A stretch of DNA of 64,000 nucleotides from assembly GCA_964439955.1 (NCBI GenBank), contig CAYTPX010000005.1, forward strand, positions 1-64,000. Reading direction: 5' to 3'. Shown here one piece after another: positions 8,497-17,287 of this stretch. Every line of letters begins with the position of its first letter. Position 1 is the stretch's first letter. The stretch comes from UBA1794 sp964439955 (GTDB taxonomy: Bacteria > Bacteroidota > Bacteroidia > Bacteroidales > Bacteroidaceae). Below the pieces are notes generated by a model that was given only the letters and a program-made list of their open reading frames with translations, did no database searches and had not been told where the DNA came from. The translations under genes were made by a program, and so were the position numbers.

Positions 8497-10659
8497 TTAT
8501 TCGTCGTCTTTTTGTGTGGCCTCGAAGTCTTTTACCAGTTTTTCCTGTACGTCGCCGGGCACAAGTTCGTAATCTTTGAACTTCATGATGAAAGACGCGC
8601 GCCCGCCGGTGAGGGAGCTCAGGGCCGTGGAGTAGGAGGACATTTCCTTCAATGGCACGTGGGCAGATATTTTCTCATAGCCTTTTTCGCTGTTCATGCC
8701 CATGATGAGGGCGCGACGGCCTTGCAAGTCGCTCATGACGTCGCCCATTTTGTCGCTCGGGACGAATACTTCTACCTCGTAGATCGGCTCTAATATCTTC
8801 GGGCCTGCCTCTTTGAAGGCTATGCTGAAGGCGTTCCGCCCGGCCAGCATGAAGGAAAGTTCGTTGGAATCCACGGGGTGCATTTTCCCGTCGTAGACTA
8901 TTACGCGTACATCCCGCGCGTAGGAACCGGTCAGCGGGCCTTGTTCCATTTTGGCCATGATGCCTTTCAGGATGGCGGGCATGAACCGTGTGTCGATGGA
9001 GCCTCCGACGATGCTGTTGATGAAGACTAATTTTCCGCCCCATGCCAGATCGATTTCTTCCTGCCCCTTGACATTGATTTTGATTTCCTGCCCTCCGAAT
9101 TTGTAGCTCTCCGAAACGGGTTGCCCGGCCTTGTATGGCTCGACGATGAGGTGCACTTCGCCGAATTGCCCTGCGCCGCCTGACTGTTTCTTGTGGCGGT
9201 AGTCGGCACGGGCGGCTTTCGTGATGGTTTCGCGGTAGGGGATGCGTGGCTCTTCGAAGACGATTCCCATCTTTTCATTATTGGCTAACCGCCATTTCAG
9301 TGTGCGCAAGTGGAATTCCCCTTGCCCGTGTACGAGTGTCTGCCGCAACTCTTTGGATTGCTCGATGACCCATGTCGGGTCTTCCTCGTGCATCCGGGTC
9401 AGGAGCACCATGAGTTTTTCCATGTCCGCTTCGTTTTCTGGGCGGATGGCACGGGTATATTTTGAATTAGGATACTCTATGAAGTTGAAGCGGTTGTTGC
9501 ATTCTTTTGCGTTCAGGGTGTTCCCGGTTTTTACGTCTTTGAGTTTCAGCGTGACGCCGATATCTCCGGCGCAAAGTTCTTCGACTTTTATCCGGTTGGC
9601 CCCGGCTGCGACGTAGATTTGCGCAATGCGTTCTTTGGAACCGCGGTCTGCATTGGTCAAATCGTCTCCTTCGTGTATTTTTCCGCTCATCACTTTGAAA
9701 TAGGAGACAGCGCCTATGTGCGGTTCGATGCCCGTCTTGAAGAAGTAAAGGGAAGTGGGGGCGTCGGGGTCGGGGGCTATTTCCTTCCCGTCGGTGTTCG
9801 TCACTTTGGGCATATCGGCCACGAAAGGCACGACATTGCCCAGAAATTCCATTAATCGGCGTACGCCCATGTCCCGGCCTGCGCATACGCAAAATACGGG
9901 GAACATGCCGCGTGTGGCCAAGCCCTTGCGGATTCCTTCGCGCATTTCGTCTTCGGTCAGGGTGTTTTTCTCGAAGAAAAGTTCCATGAGGCCTTCGTCG
10001 TTTTCAGCAGCGGCCTCTACCAAGACTTTGTTCCATTCCTTGGCTTTCTCCATTTCTTCAGCAGGGATTTCTTCGATAATGGGTGCCCCGCCCTCCGGTT
10101 TCCAAGAGTATTTCTTCATGAGGAGCACGTCGATTACGGCATTGAAGCCGGGTCCGGTGCTGATGGGGTATTGGATAGGGACGATTTTCGAAGCCCCATA
10201 GGCGTCGCGCAGCTGGTTGAGTATGTCGTCGTAGTCGCACTTTTCTTGGTCGAGCTGGTTCACTAGAAAGATGACGGGCTTCTTCAGTTTCTCAGTGTAG
10301 CGGAAGTGGTTTTGTGTCCCTACCTCCATTCCGTATTGGCCATTGAGCAAGATGATCGTAGTGTCGGTTACATTGAGCGCGGTTACGGCACTTCCGACGA
10401 AGTCGTCGCTGCCCGGGCAGTCAATGATGTTTAGCTTTTTATTGTTCCATTCGGTATGTATTACGGTGGAGAAGACAGAATAGCCGTATTCCTGCTCTAC
10501 GGGGAAGTAGTCGCTCACCGTGTTTTTTTGTTCTACACTGCCCCGTCGTTTTATAACCCCACTCTCGTAGAGCATGGCTTCTACGAGGGTGGTTTTTCCG
10601 GAGCCTGAACTACCCAAGAGGGCAATGTTTTTGATTTCGTTCGTTTGGTATGTTTTCAT
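8497..10659 (-). CDS. fusA2: EF-G paralogue (EF-G2 type) with degenerate GTPase motifs
   Basis: A 720-residue translation factor of the EF-G family, expected to act at ribosome translocation. The domain order is G domain, domain II, domain III and IV, and domain V. The P-loop is GSSGSGKT (16-23) instead of AHIDAGKT. The switch I RGITI motif is replaced by YGYSV (58-62). The switch II DTPGHVDF is DCPGSDDF (80-87), so the catalytic His is Ser. NKxD is NQLD (134-137). A Bacteroides paralogue with these traits is known to support translocation without GTP hydrolysis during starvation and gut colonisation, so a similar role is inferred. The start MKTYQTNE (10659) is preferred over the ATG at 10695, which overlaps the promoter. 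Confidence 0.88.
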   Translation of the reverse strand: MKTYQTNEIKNIALLGSSGSGKTTLVEAMLYESGVIKRRGSVEQKNTVSDYFPVEQEYGYSVFSTVIHTEWNNKKLNIIDCPGSDDFVGSAVTALNVTDTTIILLNGQYGMEVGTQNHFRYTEKLKKPVIFLVNQLDQEKCDYDDILNQLRDAYGASKIVPIQYPISTGPGFNAVIDVLLMKKYSWKPEGGAPIIEEIPAEEMEKAKEWNKVLVEAAAENDEGLMELFFEKNTLTEDEMREGIRKGLATRGMFPVFCVCAGRDMGVRRLMEFLGNVVPFVADMPKVTNTDGKEIAPDPDAPTSLYFFKTGIEPHIGAVSYFKVMSGKIHEGDDLTNADRGSKERIAQIYVAAGANRIKVEELCAGDIGVTLKLKDVKTGNTLNAKECNNRFNFIEYPNSKYTRAIRPENEADMEKLMVLLTRMHEEDPTWVIEQSKELRQTLVHGQGEFHLRTLKWRLANNEKMGIVFEEPRIPYRETITKAARADYRHKKQSGGAGQFGEVHLIVEPYKAGQPVSESYKFGGQEIKINVKGQEEIDLAWGGKLVFINSIVGGSIDTRFMPAILKGIMAKMEQGPLTGSYARDVRVIVYDGKMHPVDSNELSFMLAGRNAFSIAFKEAGPKILEPIYEVEVFVPSDKMGDVMSDLQGRRALIMGMNSEKGYEKISAHVPLKEMSSYSTALSSLTGGRASFIMKFKDYELVPGDVQEKLVKDFEATQKDDE

Positions 10660-10692
10660 AGGTTTCTGTGTGTTTTTTGGTAAAACGGCGTG

Positions 10693-10723
10693 CAAATTAT
10701 GGATTCTCCTTTAGCGGTGCAAA
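10693..10723 (-). promoter_or_regulatory. fusA2 promoter
   Basis: Minus-strand TTTG (10720-10723), 19 bases, then ATAATTTG (10693-10700), one step from TAnnTTTG. It overlaps the longer possible start at 10695, supporting translation from 10659. Confidence 0.65.
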
Positions 10724-10788
10724 TTTTGGCGGGTTGTTTCAAAATTATGTTTTGGAGCATTTTTCCCGGTCTTCTGCCGCGGATAGGG

Positions 10789-10796
10789 TATATTTG
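10789..10796 (+). promoter_or_regulatory. -7 box of hemW
   Basis: TATATTTG, an exact -7 element, 25 bases before the hemW ATG. No convincing -33 element was found. Confidence 0.55.
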
Positions 10797-10821
10797 CCCC
10801 GCTTTTCAATGACGTGTCCTT

Positions 10822-11955
10822 ATGGCTGGTTTGTATTTGCATGTCCCTTTTTGCGGAAGCCGTTGTGCTTATTGTGATTTTTACTCTACGACCCACCTTG
10901 CCCAGCTCGGCCGTTACGTCGATTGCCTCGTGCGGGAGATGGCGATGAGGCGCGGCGGGCTTGCCGGCCCTCTGCATACCATATATGTAGGTGGAGGTAC
11001 TCCCTCCCTCTTGCCTGCCCCTTTGGTCGGGAAGCTGCTCGTTGCGGCCGAAGGGTGTTTCGGCCTTGCCCGGGGGGCGGAAGTCTCGTTGGAGGGAAAC
11101 CCGGACGATTTGTCTTATCCCTACCTTTGCGCGCTCCGCGGGGCGGGCGTCAACCGCTTGAGCATCGGCGTGCAGAGCTTCCGCGACGCGACGCTCCGTT
11201 TCCTGCGCCGCAGGCATACGGCGGGGCAGGCCGTGGAGGCTGTACGGGACGCCCGGCGCGCCGGTTTTTCCAACTTGAGCCTCGACCTGATTTACGGGCT
11301 TCCCGGCGAGCGGCTCCCCGAGTGGGAGGCCAACTTGGACAAGGCTTTGTCCCTGGAGCCGGAGCATATCTCGGCTTATCTGCTCACTTACGAGCGGGGG
11401 ACACCGCTCGAAGTGCTCCGCCGCCAAGGGAAGGTGGCCGAGGCCGATGAGGATTCCGCCTTCGCCTGTTACGCCATGTTGGCGGAGAAGCTCCGCGCTG
11501 CCGGTTATGGCCACTATGAAATCTCCAACTTTGCCCGGCCCGGTTTTGTTTCGCGGCACAACAGCGGCTATTGGCGCGAGGTCCCTTACCTCGGCTGCGG
11601 CCCTTCGGCGCATTCCTTCCTCGGCGGACGCCGGTGTTGGAATGCCTCCGCCTTGTTCCCCTACATGGAAGCCCTTGAGGGCGGCAGCCTCCCTCCCATG
11701 GAGGAAGAGGAGGCCGGGCGCTTTACTTCTTATAATGATTTTGTCATCACCCGCTTGCGTACCTCTTGGGGCTTCTATTTGGACGAAGTGCGGGAGCGTT
11801 TTGGCCAGGAGGCCTGCGATTTCCTGCTGCGTGCCGCCAAACCGTGGCTGGAGTCGGGGCGTTTGGTGCGCGAGGCGGATGGGTCTTTCCACCTTTCCGA
11901 GGAGGGCATGTTTGTTTCCGATGCCGTGATGGAAGACTTCATACGGGTCGAGTAG
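10822..11955 (+). CDS. hemW: HemW-type radical SAM heme chaperone
   Basis: A radical SAM protein of the HemN-like HemW family, which binds heme and is thought to insert it into respiratory enzymes rather than oxidise coproporphyrinogen. CGSRCAYC (residues 11-18) is the CxxxCxxC cluster motif, in the CxYC form. GGGTPSLL, NRLSIGVQSF and DLIYGLPGE are further family landmarks. At 377 residues it has the usual HemW length and lacks the N-terminal extension of true HemN. It is divergently arranged from fusA2 and is followed by a 366-base gap. Confidence 0.9.
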   Translation: MAGLYLHVPFCGSRCAYCDFYSTTHLAQLGRYVDCLVREMAMRRGGLAGPLHTIYVGGGTPSLLPAPLVGKLLVAAEGCFGLARGAEVSLEGNPDDLSYPYLCALRGAGVNRLSIGVQSFRDATLRFLRRRHTAGQAVEAVRDARRAGFSNLSLDLIYGLPGERLPEWEANLDKALSLEPEHISAYLLTYERGTPLEVLRRQGKVAEADEDSAFACYAMLAEKLRAAGYGHYEISNFARPGFVSRHNSGYWREVPYLGCGPSAHSFLGGRRCWNASALFPYMEALEGGSLPPMEEEEAGRFTSYNDFVITRLRTSWGFYLDEVRERFGQEACDFLLRAAKPWLESGRLVREADGSFHLSEEGMFVSDAVMEDFIRVE

Positions 11956-12136
11956 GGGAAATACTTGCCGTTTTTTCCATAAATGTCCGCTACTTTCTTT
12001 TAAAAGTGCTTGGTGTTTTGCGGTGTCCTCCTGCGGCTTCCTTTTTTCGCTACTAAGCTCTCCGGCCTTGTTTCTCCTAATTTACGTTGAAGGCCATCGG
12101 ATATTTCCAATTTTAACGGCAGATTTTGTAAGTTGT

Positions 12137-12151
12137 TGATACTTAGTATCA
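12137..12151. promoter_or_regulatory. 15-bp palindrome, possible operator
   Basis: TGATAC-TTA-GTATCA is a perfect inverted repeat about 90 bases upstream of the AraC-gene promoter. It could be a regulator binding site. The flanking DNA is AT-rich. Confidence 0.35.
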
Positions 12152-12157
12152 TACACA

Positions 12158-12167
12158 GGGGGGGGGG
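12158..12167. repeat. Homopolymeric G tract (10 G)
   Basis: Ten consecutive G bases in the intergenic region between hemW and the AraC-type gene. Tracts of this length are prone to slipped-strand length change and lie in a position that could affect transcription. Confidence 0.8.
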
Positions 12168-12239
12168 ATTTTAAAAATGTGAGGTCGGATTTAAAAAAAG
12201 CGCAAAATGAAATTTATAAAATATTTAAGCCTCCTTTTC

Positions 12240-12271
12240 TTTCAAGGAAAAGAAAAAACTTCTTATCTTTG
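12240..12271 (+). promoter_or_regulatory. Promoter of the AraC-family gene
   Basis: TTTC, 20 bases, then TATCTTTG (12264-12271), an exact -7 box. The rest of the 11956-12321 gap is AT-rich towards its right end and holds the palindrome and G tract listed separately; no gene is seen. Confidence 0.6.
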
Positions 12272-12321
12272 CAAGTGATAGCATAACAAGCCGTAACAGC
12301 TTGTCTTAAAAACAAAGGTAT

Positions 12322-12777
12322 ATGGGAACGAGTGATACGGAGCCTAAGAAACTTCCTTATAACCTGAAGGAAAAGAAAGAGAAACAAGCCGCCTACCGCT
12401 CTCTGATACGTCCGGAGTTGGCCGACGAATTGTACGATAAGATACTCGACATTATCGTAATGCAGAAGAAGTATAAGGATGTGAACTATTCGGCTAAGCA
12501 ATTGGCGAAGGACTTGAAAACGAATACGCGGTACCTTTCTGCAGTGGTAAACTCCCGTTTCGGGCAGAACTATTCGTGCCTCCTGAACGAATACCGCATC
12601 AAGGAGGCGGTGCACCTGATGACCGACCGCCGTTACTTGGATAAGACGATGGAAGAGATAAGCGCGATGGTGGGCTTTGCCAACCGCCAGTCGTTCTATG
12701 CCGCGTTCTACAAGAACATGGGCGAGACGCCGAACAGCTACCGGAAGAAGCATTTGCCGAAAACCGGCAAGAAATAA
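12322..12777 (+). CDS. Single-domain AraC-family transcription regulator
   Basis: A 151-residue cytoplasmic DNA-binding protein made almost entirely of an AraC-type double helix-turn-helix (about residues 45-143). The first helix-turn-helix reads through SAKQLAKDLKTNTRYLSAVV. The second carries the family signature EISAMVGFANRQSFYAAFYKNMGETP. The N-terminus is charged and has no sugar-binding cupin, so effector sensing, if any, is not by the classic AraC domain. It has its own promoter and a strong terminator. The target is unknown. Confidence 0.85.
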   Translation: MGTSDTEPKKLPYNLKEKKEKQAAYRSLIRPELADELYDKILDIIVMQKKYKDVNYSAKQLAKDLKTNTRYLSAVVNSRFGQNYSCLLNEYRIKEAVHLMTDRRYLDKTMEEISAMVGFANRQSFYAAFYKNMGETPNSYRKKHLPKTGKK

Positions 12778-12826
12778 ACCCTTGTGGCTTCCCTCCCTTT
12801 CCGGGGGGCGCGGCACAATATCCGGA

Positions 12827-12872
12827 GAAATATCCCGTTGAACGGAAGAGACATGGGATATTTCCCTTTTTT
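12827..12872 (+). terminator. Terminator after the AraC-family gene
   Basis: A 10-bp perfect stem (GAAATATCCC / GGGATATTTC) with an 18-base loop, followed by CCTTTTTTAT. Its T-run abuts the ATG at 12873, which argues that dipeptidyl peptidase III starts further downstream. Confidence 0.75.
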
Positions 12873-12902
12873 ATGCCTCGTATTCTTCACCCAACAGACG
12901 GT

Positions 12903-14891
12903 ATGATGGAACAGAAACAGATAGGTTATAATGTAGAGAGTTTTGCCGATTTGCAGATCCTGCGTTATGAAGTCGGCGGGTTCGATTCCCTTTCCCCCCG
13001 CCAGAAACGGTTGGTTTTCTATTTGCAGGAGGCCGCCTTGTGCGGGCGCGACATACTTTTCGACCAAAACGGGCGCTACAACCTGCGTATCCGGCGCATG
13101 CTGGAAACCCTTTACCTCCATTTTCTGGGCAAAGGGGGAGCGAAACCTTCAGGATTCCAAGACTTGGAAGTCTATCTGAAGCGCGTGTGGTTCTCCTCTG
13201 GCATCCATCACCATTATTCGACCGACAAGTTCCTTCCCGGGTTCAGCCCGGGTTTCCTGCGCGAGGCCTTAGACGAATGTCCCGGGGCATGGCGCCCGAT
13301 GGCACAGGGTGCTTCGCTCGACGCTTGGTGTGCGGAACTTTTCCCGGTAATCTTCGACCCGGAGGTGCTCCCGAAGCGTGTCAACCAGACAGACGGGGAA
13401 GACCTCTTGCTCACTTCCTCTTGCAATTATTACCACAATGTGAGCCAGCGTGAGGCCGAAGCCTTCTACGGACGCATGAAAGCCGCCTACAGGGGCGATA
13501 CGCCCGTCTCATATGGGCTGAACAGCCGCTTGGTGAAGGACGGCAATGGGCAGCTCCGCGAGGAAAAATGGATGGTGGGCGGGATGTATTCCCCTGCCAT
13601 CGAACGTATCGTCCATTGGTTGGAACGGGCGAAAGGGGAGGCCGAGAGCGCGCAACAGCAACGTACAATCGAACTTTTGGCCGCTTATTACCGGACGGGG
13701 GATTTGTCCCTTTTCGACGAATACAGCATTGCCTGGTTGCAAGATACGGAGCCGCGCGTCGATTTCGTGAACGGTTTCATCGAAACCTACGGCGACCCGC
13801 TCGGCTTGAAAGCCTCATGGGAATCAATCGTCAATATAAAAGACTTGGAGGCCACGCGCCGTACGGAACTCATCAGCTCCCATGCGCAATGGTTCGAGGA
13901 CAATTCCCCTATTGACGCTTGCTTTAAGAAGAAAGTAGTGCATGGCGTGTCGGCAAAGGTAATAGAGGCTGCCATTTTGGCTGGCGATCTGTATCCTGCA
14001 TCGGCTATTGGCATCAATCTTCCCAATTCGAATTGGATTCGGGCTCGCTTCGGTTCTAAATCGGTGACGATAGGCAATCTGACGAAGGCCTATGCGGAAG
14101 CGGCCAAGGGTAATGGTTTCTGGCAAGAGTTTGTGGGCGGCGACGAGGAAACGATAGCGAGGCTGGAGCGGTATTCCCGCCTCACGGACGATTTGCATAC
14201 TGATTTGCACGAATGCCTGGGGCACGGTTCCGGGCAACTGCTGCCGGGCGTCGACCCGGACGGGCTTAAATCCTACGGTGCGGCCATAGAGGAGGCGCGT
14301 GCGGACTTGTTCGGATTGTATTATATGGCAGACCCCATGATGGTAAGGCTTGGCCTTTTGCCGGACGGCGAGGCATATAAGGCGCAATATTACTCGTATC
14401 TGCTGAACGGCCTTATGACCCAGCTGGTCCGCATAGAGCTTGGCGCAACAGTTGAGGAGGCCCACATGCGCAACCGCCAGCTCATTGCGCGATGGGTAAT
14501 GGAGCAAGGCAAGCGGCGCGGCGGCGATGTGGTAGAATGGTTCAACCGCGGCGGGAAGACTTATTTGCGCGTAAACGATTATGAAGCGTTGCGCGGCTTG
14601 TTCGCCATCTTGCTGGCTGAGGTACAACGCATCCGTTCCACGGGCGATTATGAGGCGGCACGTGCTTTGGTCGAGGGGTATGGCGTGCAAATCGACGCCG
14701 ATTTGCACCGGGAGGTGAAGCGCCGCTACGAAAGCCTGCGCCTCTCTCCCTACAAGGGCTTCCTCAACCCGCGCTATGTGCCCGTCTACGCGGCGGACGG
14801 GACGACGCTCGAGGATGTCCGCGTGGATTATTCCGAGGGTTATGCCGCGCAAATGCTGCGTTACAGCCGTGATTATTCGTTCTTGATATAA
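12903..14891 (+). CDS. Dipeptidyl peptidase III (M49 metallopeptidase)
   Basis: A zinc exopeptidase that removes dipeptides from the N-terminus of short peptides. HECLGH near residue 436 is the bacterial M49 form of HExxGH, and the second zinc Glu is in EEARADLFGL near 463. The body (FADLQILRYEV, AALCGRDILFDQN, SGIHHHYS) is typical of Bacteroidales enzymes. No signal peptide is seen, so it is probably cytoplasmic, unlike some lipoprotein forms. The start at 12903 (or 12906) is chosen because the upstream in-frame ATG at 12873 sits at the end of a terminator. The AlkD-like gene follows after 20 bases. Confidence 0.9.
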   Translation: MMEQKQIGYNVESFADLQILRYEVGGFDSLSPRQKRLVFYLQEAALCGRDILFDQNGRYNLRIRRMLETLYLHFLGKGGAKPSGFQDLEVYLKRVWFSSGIHHHYSTDKFLPGFSPGFLREALDECPGAWRPMAQGASLDAWCAELFPVIFDPEVLPKRVNQTDGEDLLLTSSCNYYHNVSQREAEAFYGRMKAAYRGDTPVSYGLNSRLVKDGNGQLREEKWMVGGMYSPAIERIVHWLERAKGEAESAQQQRTIELLAAYYRTGDLSLFDEYSIAWLQDTEPRVDFVNGFIETYGDPLGLKASWESIVNIKDLEATRRTELISSHAQWFEDNSPIDACFKKKVVHGVSAKVIEAAILAGDLYPASAIGINLPNSNWIRARFGSKSVTIGNLTKAYAEAAKGNGFWQEFVGGDEETIARLERYSRLTDDLHTDLHECLGHGSGQLLPGVDPDGLKSYGAAIEEARADLFGLYYMADPMMVRLGLLPDGEAYKAQYYSYLLNGLMTQLVRIELGATVEEAHMRNRQLIARWVMEQGKRRGGDVVEWFNRGGKTYLRVNDYEALRGLFAILLAEVQRIRSTGDYEAARALVEGYGVQIDADLHREVKRRYESLRLSPYKGFLNPRYVPVYAADGTTLEDVRVDYSEGYAAQMLRYSRDYSFLI

Positions 14892-14911
14892 CCCTGCAAA
14901 AGGAAAACATT

Positions 14912-15484
14912 ATGGAAATTGCCGATACGATACGCGCCATAAAAGGAGATCTCCGGCTCATGATGAACGGGGCGGCCTCGGCGGCCATGCGGCAGCGCGG
15001 GCTGGCCTATAAGTTGAACTTCGGCGTGGAACTTCCCCGCATTAAGGAAATCGCCGCCCGCTACGAACCCGGCGGCGCCTTGGCCTTGGCCTTATGGAAA
15101 GAACCCGTGCGCGAATGTAAAATTCTGGCCACCCTCCTGCAGCCCGCGGGGGAGGAATTCCCGCCCGAGGTTGCCGACGTATGGGTCGAGGACATCGACA
15201 ATATCGAATTGGCGCAGTTGGCGGTCATGAACCTCTTCAGCCGTTTGCCCTATGCGCCGCGGAAGGTGTTCCGTTGGATTGCCGACGAGCGCGAATTTGT
15301 GCAGGTGTGCGGCTTCTACTTGGCGGCACGCCTGTTGGTCCGGGGCGTGGAAATCAGCGAACGGGCCGGCCATGAATTGCGCGACCAGGCAGAGGCGACC
15401 CTCCACAGCCCCTCCTATTTCGTGCGCAAGGCCGCGGCAGTGGCGCTGGAGAAGCTCGACGGGCAACGGACGCCCCAGCCGTAA
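14912..15484 (+). CDS. AlkD-like DNA alkylation repair (HEAT-repeat) protein
   Basis: A small all-helical protein resembling the AlkD/AlkC DNA glycosylase superfamily, which removes alkylated bases. Features include the N-terminal NFGVELPRIKEIA region and helical repeats ending in SYFVRKAAAVALEKL. At 190 residues it is shorter than typical AlkD (about 220-240), and the catalytic Trp/Asp/Arg set cannot be assigned with confidence. It probably shares a transcript with the M49 peptidase. A non-catalytic HEAT-repeat protein is possible. Confidence 0.7.
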   Translation: MEIADTIRAIKGDLRLMMNGAASAAMRQRGLAYKLNFGVELPRIKEIAARYEPGGALALALWKEPVRECKILATLLQPAGEEFPPEVADVWVEDIDNIELAQLAVMNLFSRLPYAPRKVFRWIADEREFVQVCGFYLAARLLVRGVEISERAGHELRDQAEATLHSPSYFVRKAAAVALEKLDGQRTPQP

Positions 15485-15502
15485 CCGCCGGGGAAGGCAG
15501 CC

Positions 15503-15859
15503 TCATAGGAGGGCTTCCCACTCCGCTTCTTTGAAGCCGACGGCTACCCGTCCTCCGGTGAGCAGTATGGGTCTTTTCACGAGCATCCCGTCGGACGCGA
15601 GCAGTTGGAGCAGTTCTTCGTGCGGGGCGTTGCCCACTTTTTCTTTCAGGTTCAGTTCCCGGTAACGCATCCCGCTGGTATTGAACCATTTTTGTATCGG
15701 TTTCCCGCTCATTTCAATCCATCGCCCGAGTTCTTCGGCCGTAGGGTTTTCTGCCTTTATGTCGCGCATGGGGAGGTCTATGCCCCGGCTTTTCAGGAAG
15801 CCTTGCGCCTTGCGGCAGGTGCTGCACTTGGGGTATCCGATGAGCGTGTAGTCTTTCAT
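15503..15859 (-). CDS. ArsC/Spx-family thioredoxin-fold protein
   Basis: A 118-residue cytoplasmic protein with the ArsC/Spx/YffB fold. CSTC near residue 11 is a CxxC redox pair in the usual YPKCSTCRKA context, and LVKRPILL is the conserved cis-proline region. The start MKDYTLIGYPKC is preferred because an exact -7 box (TACCTTTG, minus strand, 15887-15894) overlaps the longer frame. It could be an arsenate-reductase-like enzyme or a redox regulator; no arsenic genes are nearby. It converges with the AlkD-like gene. Confidence 0.82.
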   Translation of the reverse strand: MKDYTLIGYPKCSTCRKAQGFLKSRGIDLPMRDIKAENPTAEELGRWIEMSGKPIQKWFNTSGMRYRELNLKEKVGNAPHEELLQLLASDGMLVKRPILLTGGRVAVGFKEAEWEALL

Positions 15860-15901
15860 TTTCCTTTCCTCCGTTGTTTCTCCAAGCAAAGGTAATGCTT
15901 T

Positions 15902-15980
15902 TTGCGGGAAAGTGCGGGGGCTTCCGGGCGGAAGCGGCAGCGTTTTTCCCCTAAAGTGCCAGTGCTGTCGTCCCCTTCCG
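15902..15980. repeat. Dispersed dyad repeat, array D
   Basis: Units starting GCGGGAAAGTGC, GCGGAAGCGGC and TAAAGTGCC, each about 23 bases and GGC/TTTTCC-like. They lie between the divergent ArsC-like and GT2 genes. Confidence 0.5.
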
Positions 15981-16027
15981 CCCTGCCCTTTGCCGCCCCC
16001 ATGAGCCTCCCTTTCGTTTTTTCTGCC

Positions 16028-16035
16028 TATCTTTG
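16028..16035 (+). promoter_or_regulatory. -7 box of the GT2 gene
   Basis: TATCTTTG, an exact -7 element, 70 bases before the ATG at 16106. Confidence 0.5.
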
Positions 16036-16105
16036 CACGCGAAAAACTACGGCGCGGGTGGTTTTCCCATCCCGCGCGCGTGCATAAGTAGATTCGGTGG
16101 AAAAG

Positions 16106-17254
16106 ATGGAGTTAGCCTCTTTTTTCGTATTGCCCCCGGGCGGATGGGCGTCCCTTGGGGCGCTGTGCTTTCTGTTTGCCGTATTGCTGACCGCCATGTT
16201 GCGCTACCGGCGGGTTTGTGCCCAAGCCTGTCCGGGCGGGGCGGCGGGAGGGCTGGATGCTGCCGCCCTGCCCCCGCTTTCCGTGGTATTGGTGGCATAC
16301 GACGAAGTGGGGTTGTTGCAAGCGAACCTGCCCGCCATCTTGGGGCAGGATTACCCCGAGTTCGAGGTCATTGTGGTGAACGCCACGGGCTCGGGCGAGG
16401 TGGAGGAAGAGTTGGGATGCCTGCAAGTGCGTTATCCCAACCTCTACCAGACGTTTGTCCCGGCAGGGGAATGCCGTGTCTCCCGCAGGAAATTGGCGTT
16501 GACTATCGGCATCAAGGCCGCCCGCCACGGGCATCTTGTCTTTACGGGTTGCGACTGCCGCCCCGCTTCGCCTTACTGGTTGAGGCACATGGGTGCGGCC
16601 TTCTCGGGCGGGAAGGAAATCGTTTTGGGCTACAGCCGCTATCTCCCAAACGAAAGCCGCCACGAACGCCGTGTCCGCTTTGCCCACTTTTTCGCCCAGT
16701 TGCGCTACCTCTCGTCGGCCTTGGGTGGCAAACCCTACATGGCCTATGGGCAGAATCTGGCCTATTGCAAGGATTTGTTTTTCCGGCAGAAGGGCTTTGC
16801 CGGATATTACCAGGCCGCGGGCGGCGAGGACGACCTGTTTGTCAACCGTGTGGCCACGCCCTCGAACGTGGCTGTCGTGCTTTCGCCCGCGGGCATGGTG
16901 GAGGTCACGGCCTGCCCGTGGCCTTCGCTTTGGAAGCAGGAGTGCGCCATGCGGCGTGAGTCGGCGGCCTTGATGCGCGGCGGCGAACGTCTCACTTGGA
17001 TGGCGGAAGACGCCTTCTGCCTCCTCTTCCAGCTTTCGGCCTTGGCGCTGGTGGCTTACGGCCTGTGGGTTGCCTGCTATGGGCTTGCGCTTGCCGCCGC
17101 CGTCTTGTTGCTTGCCCGCTTCGCCTTGTTTGCCCTGTTGGTGCGCCGTGCATGCCGGGCGTTGGGCGAGCCTCCGTTTTGCTCCCAGCTCCTTTTCCTT
17201 GCGGCGCGCCGGGCGGTAAGCCGCTTGTTCCCAGCCTGCCGGTGCGGGCGGTAG
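16106..17254 (+). CDS. Membrane-bound family 2 glycosyltransferase
   Basis: Probably transfers a sugar from a nucleotide donor at the cytoplasmic face of the inner membrane; the acceptor is unknown. One membrane segment lies at the N-terminus (about residues 8-30). The GT-A core follows with SVVLVAYDE, FEVIVVNATG and an acidic GGEDDLF motif, and two or more hydrophobic segments lie near residues 310-350. No clear QxxRW is present. A GTG at 16097 is an alternative start, and the ATG is preferred. pcrA follows after 33 bases, so the two may be co-transcribed. Confidence 0.8.
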   Translation: MELASFFVLPPGGWASLGALCFLFAVLLTAMLRYRRVCAQACPGGAAGGLDAAALPPLSVVLVAYDEVGLLQANLPAILGQDYPEFEVIVVNATGSGEVEEELGCLQVRYPNLYQTFVPAGECRVSRRKLALTIGIKAARHGHLVFTGCDCRPASPYWLRHMGAAFSGGKEIVLGYSRYLPNESRHERRVRFAHFFAQLRYLSSALGGKPYMAYGQNLAYCKDLFFRQKGFAGYYQAAGGEDDLFVNRVATPSNVAVVLSPAGMVEVTACPWPSLWKQECAMRRESAALMRGGERLTWMAEDAFCLLFQLSALALVAYGLWVACYGLALAAAVLLLARFALFALLVRRACRALGEPPFCSQLLFLAARRAVSRLFPACRCGR

Positions 17255-17287
17255 GCGTATGACCTGCTTAAACTTTATGAATGCGAG

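Noticed and set aside
12972..12990. A tRNA T-loop-like GGGTTCGATTCCC
   Set aside because: It lies inside the dipeptidyl peptidase III coding sequence and no cloverleaf arms flank it. A similar GGTTCGATTCCC at about 4322 is inside nrdJ.
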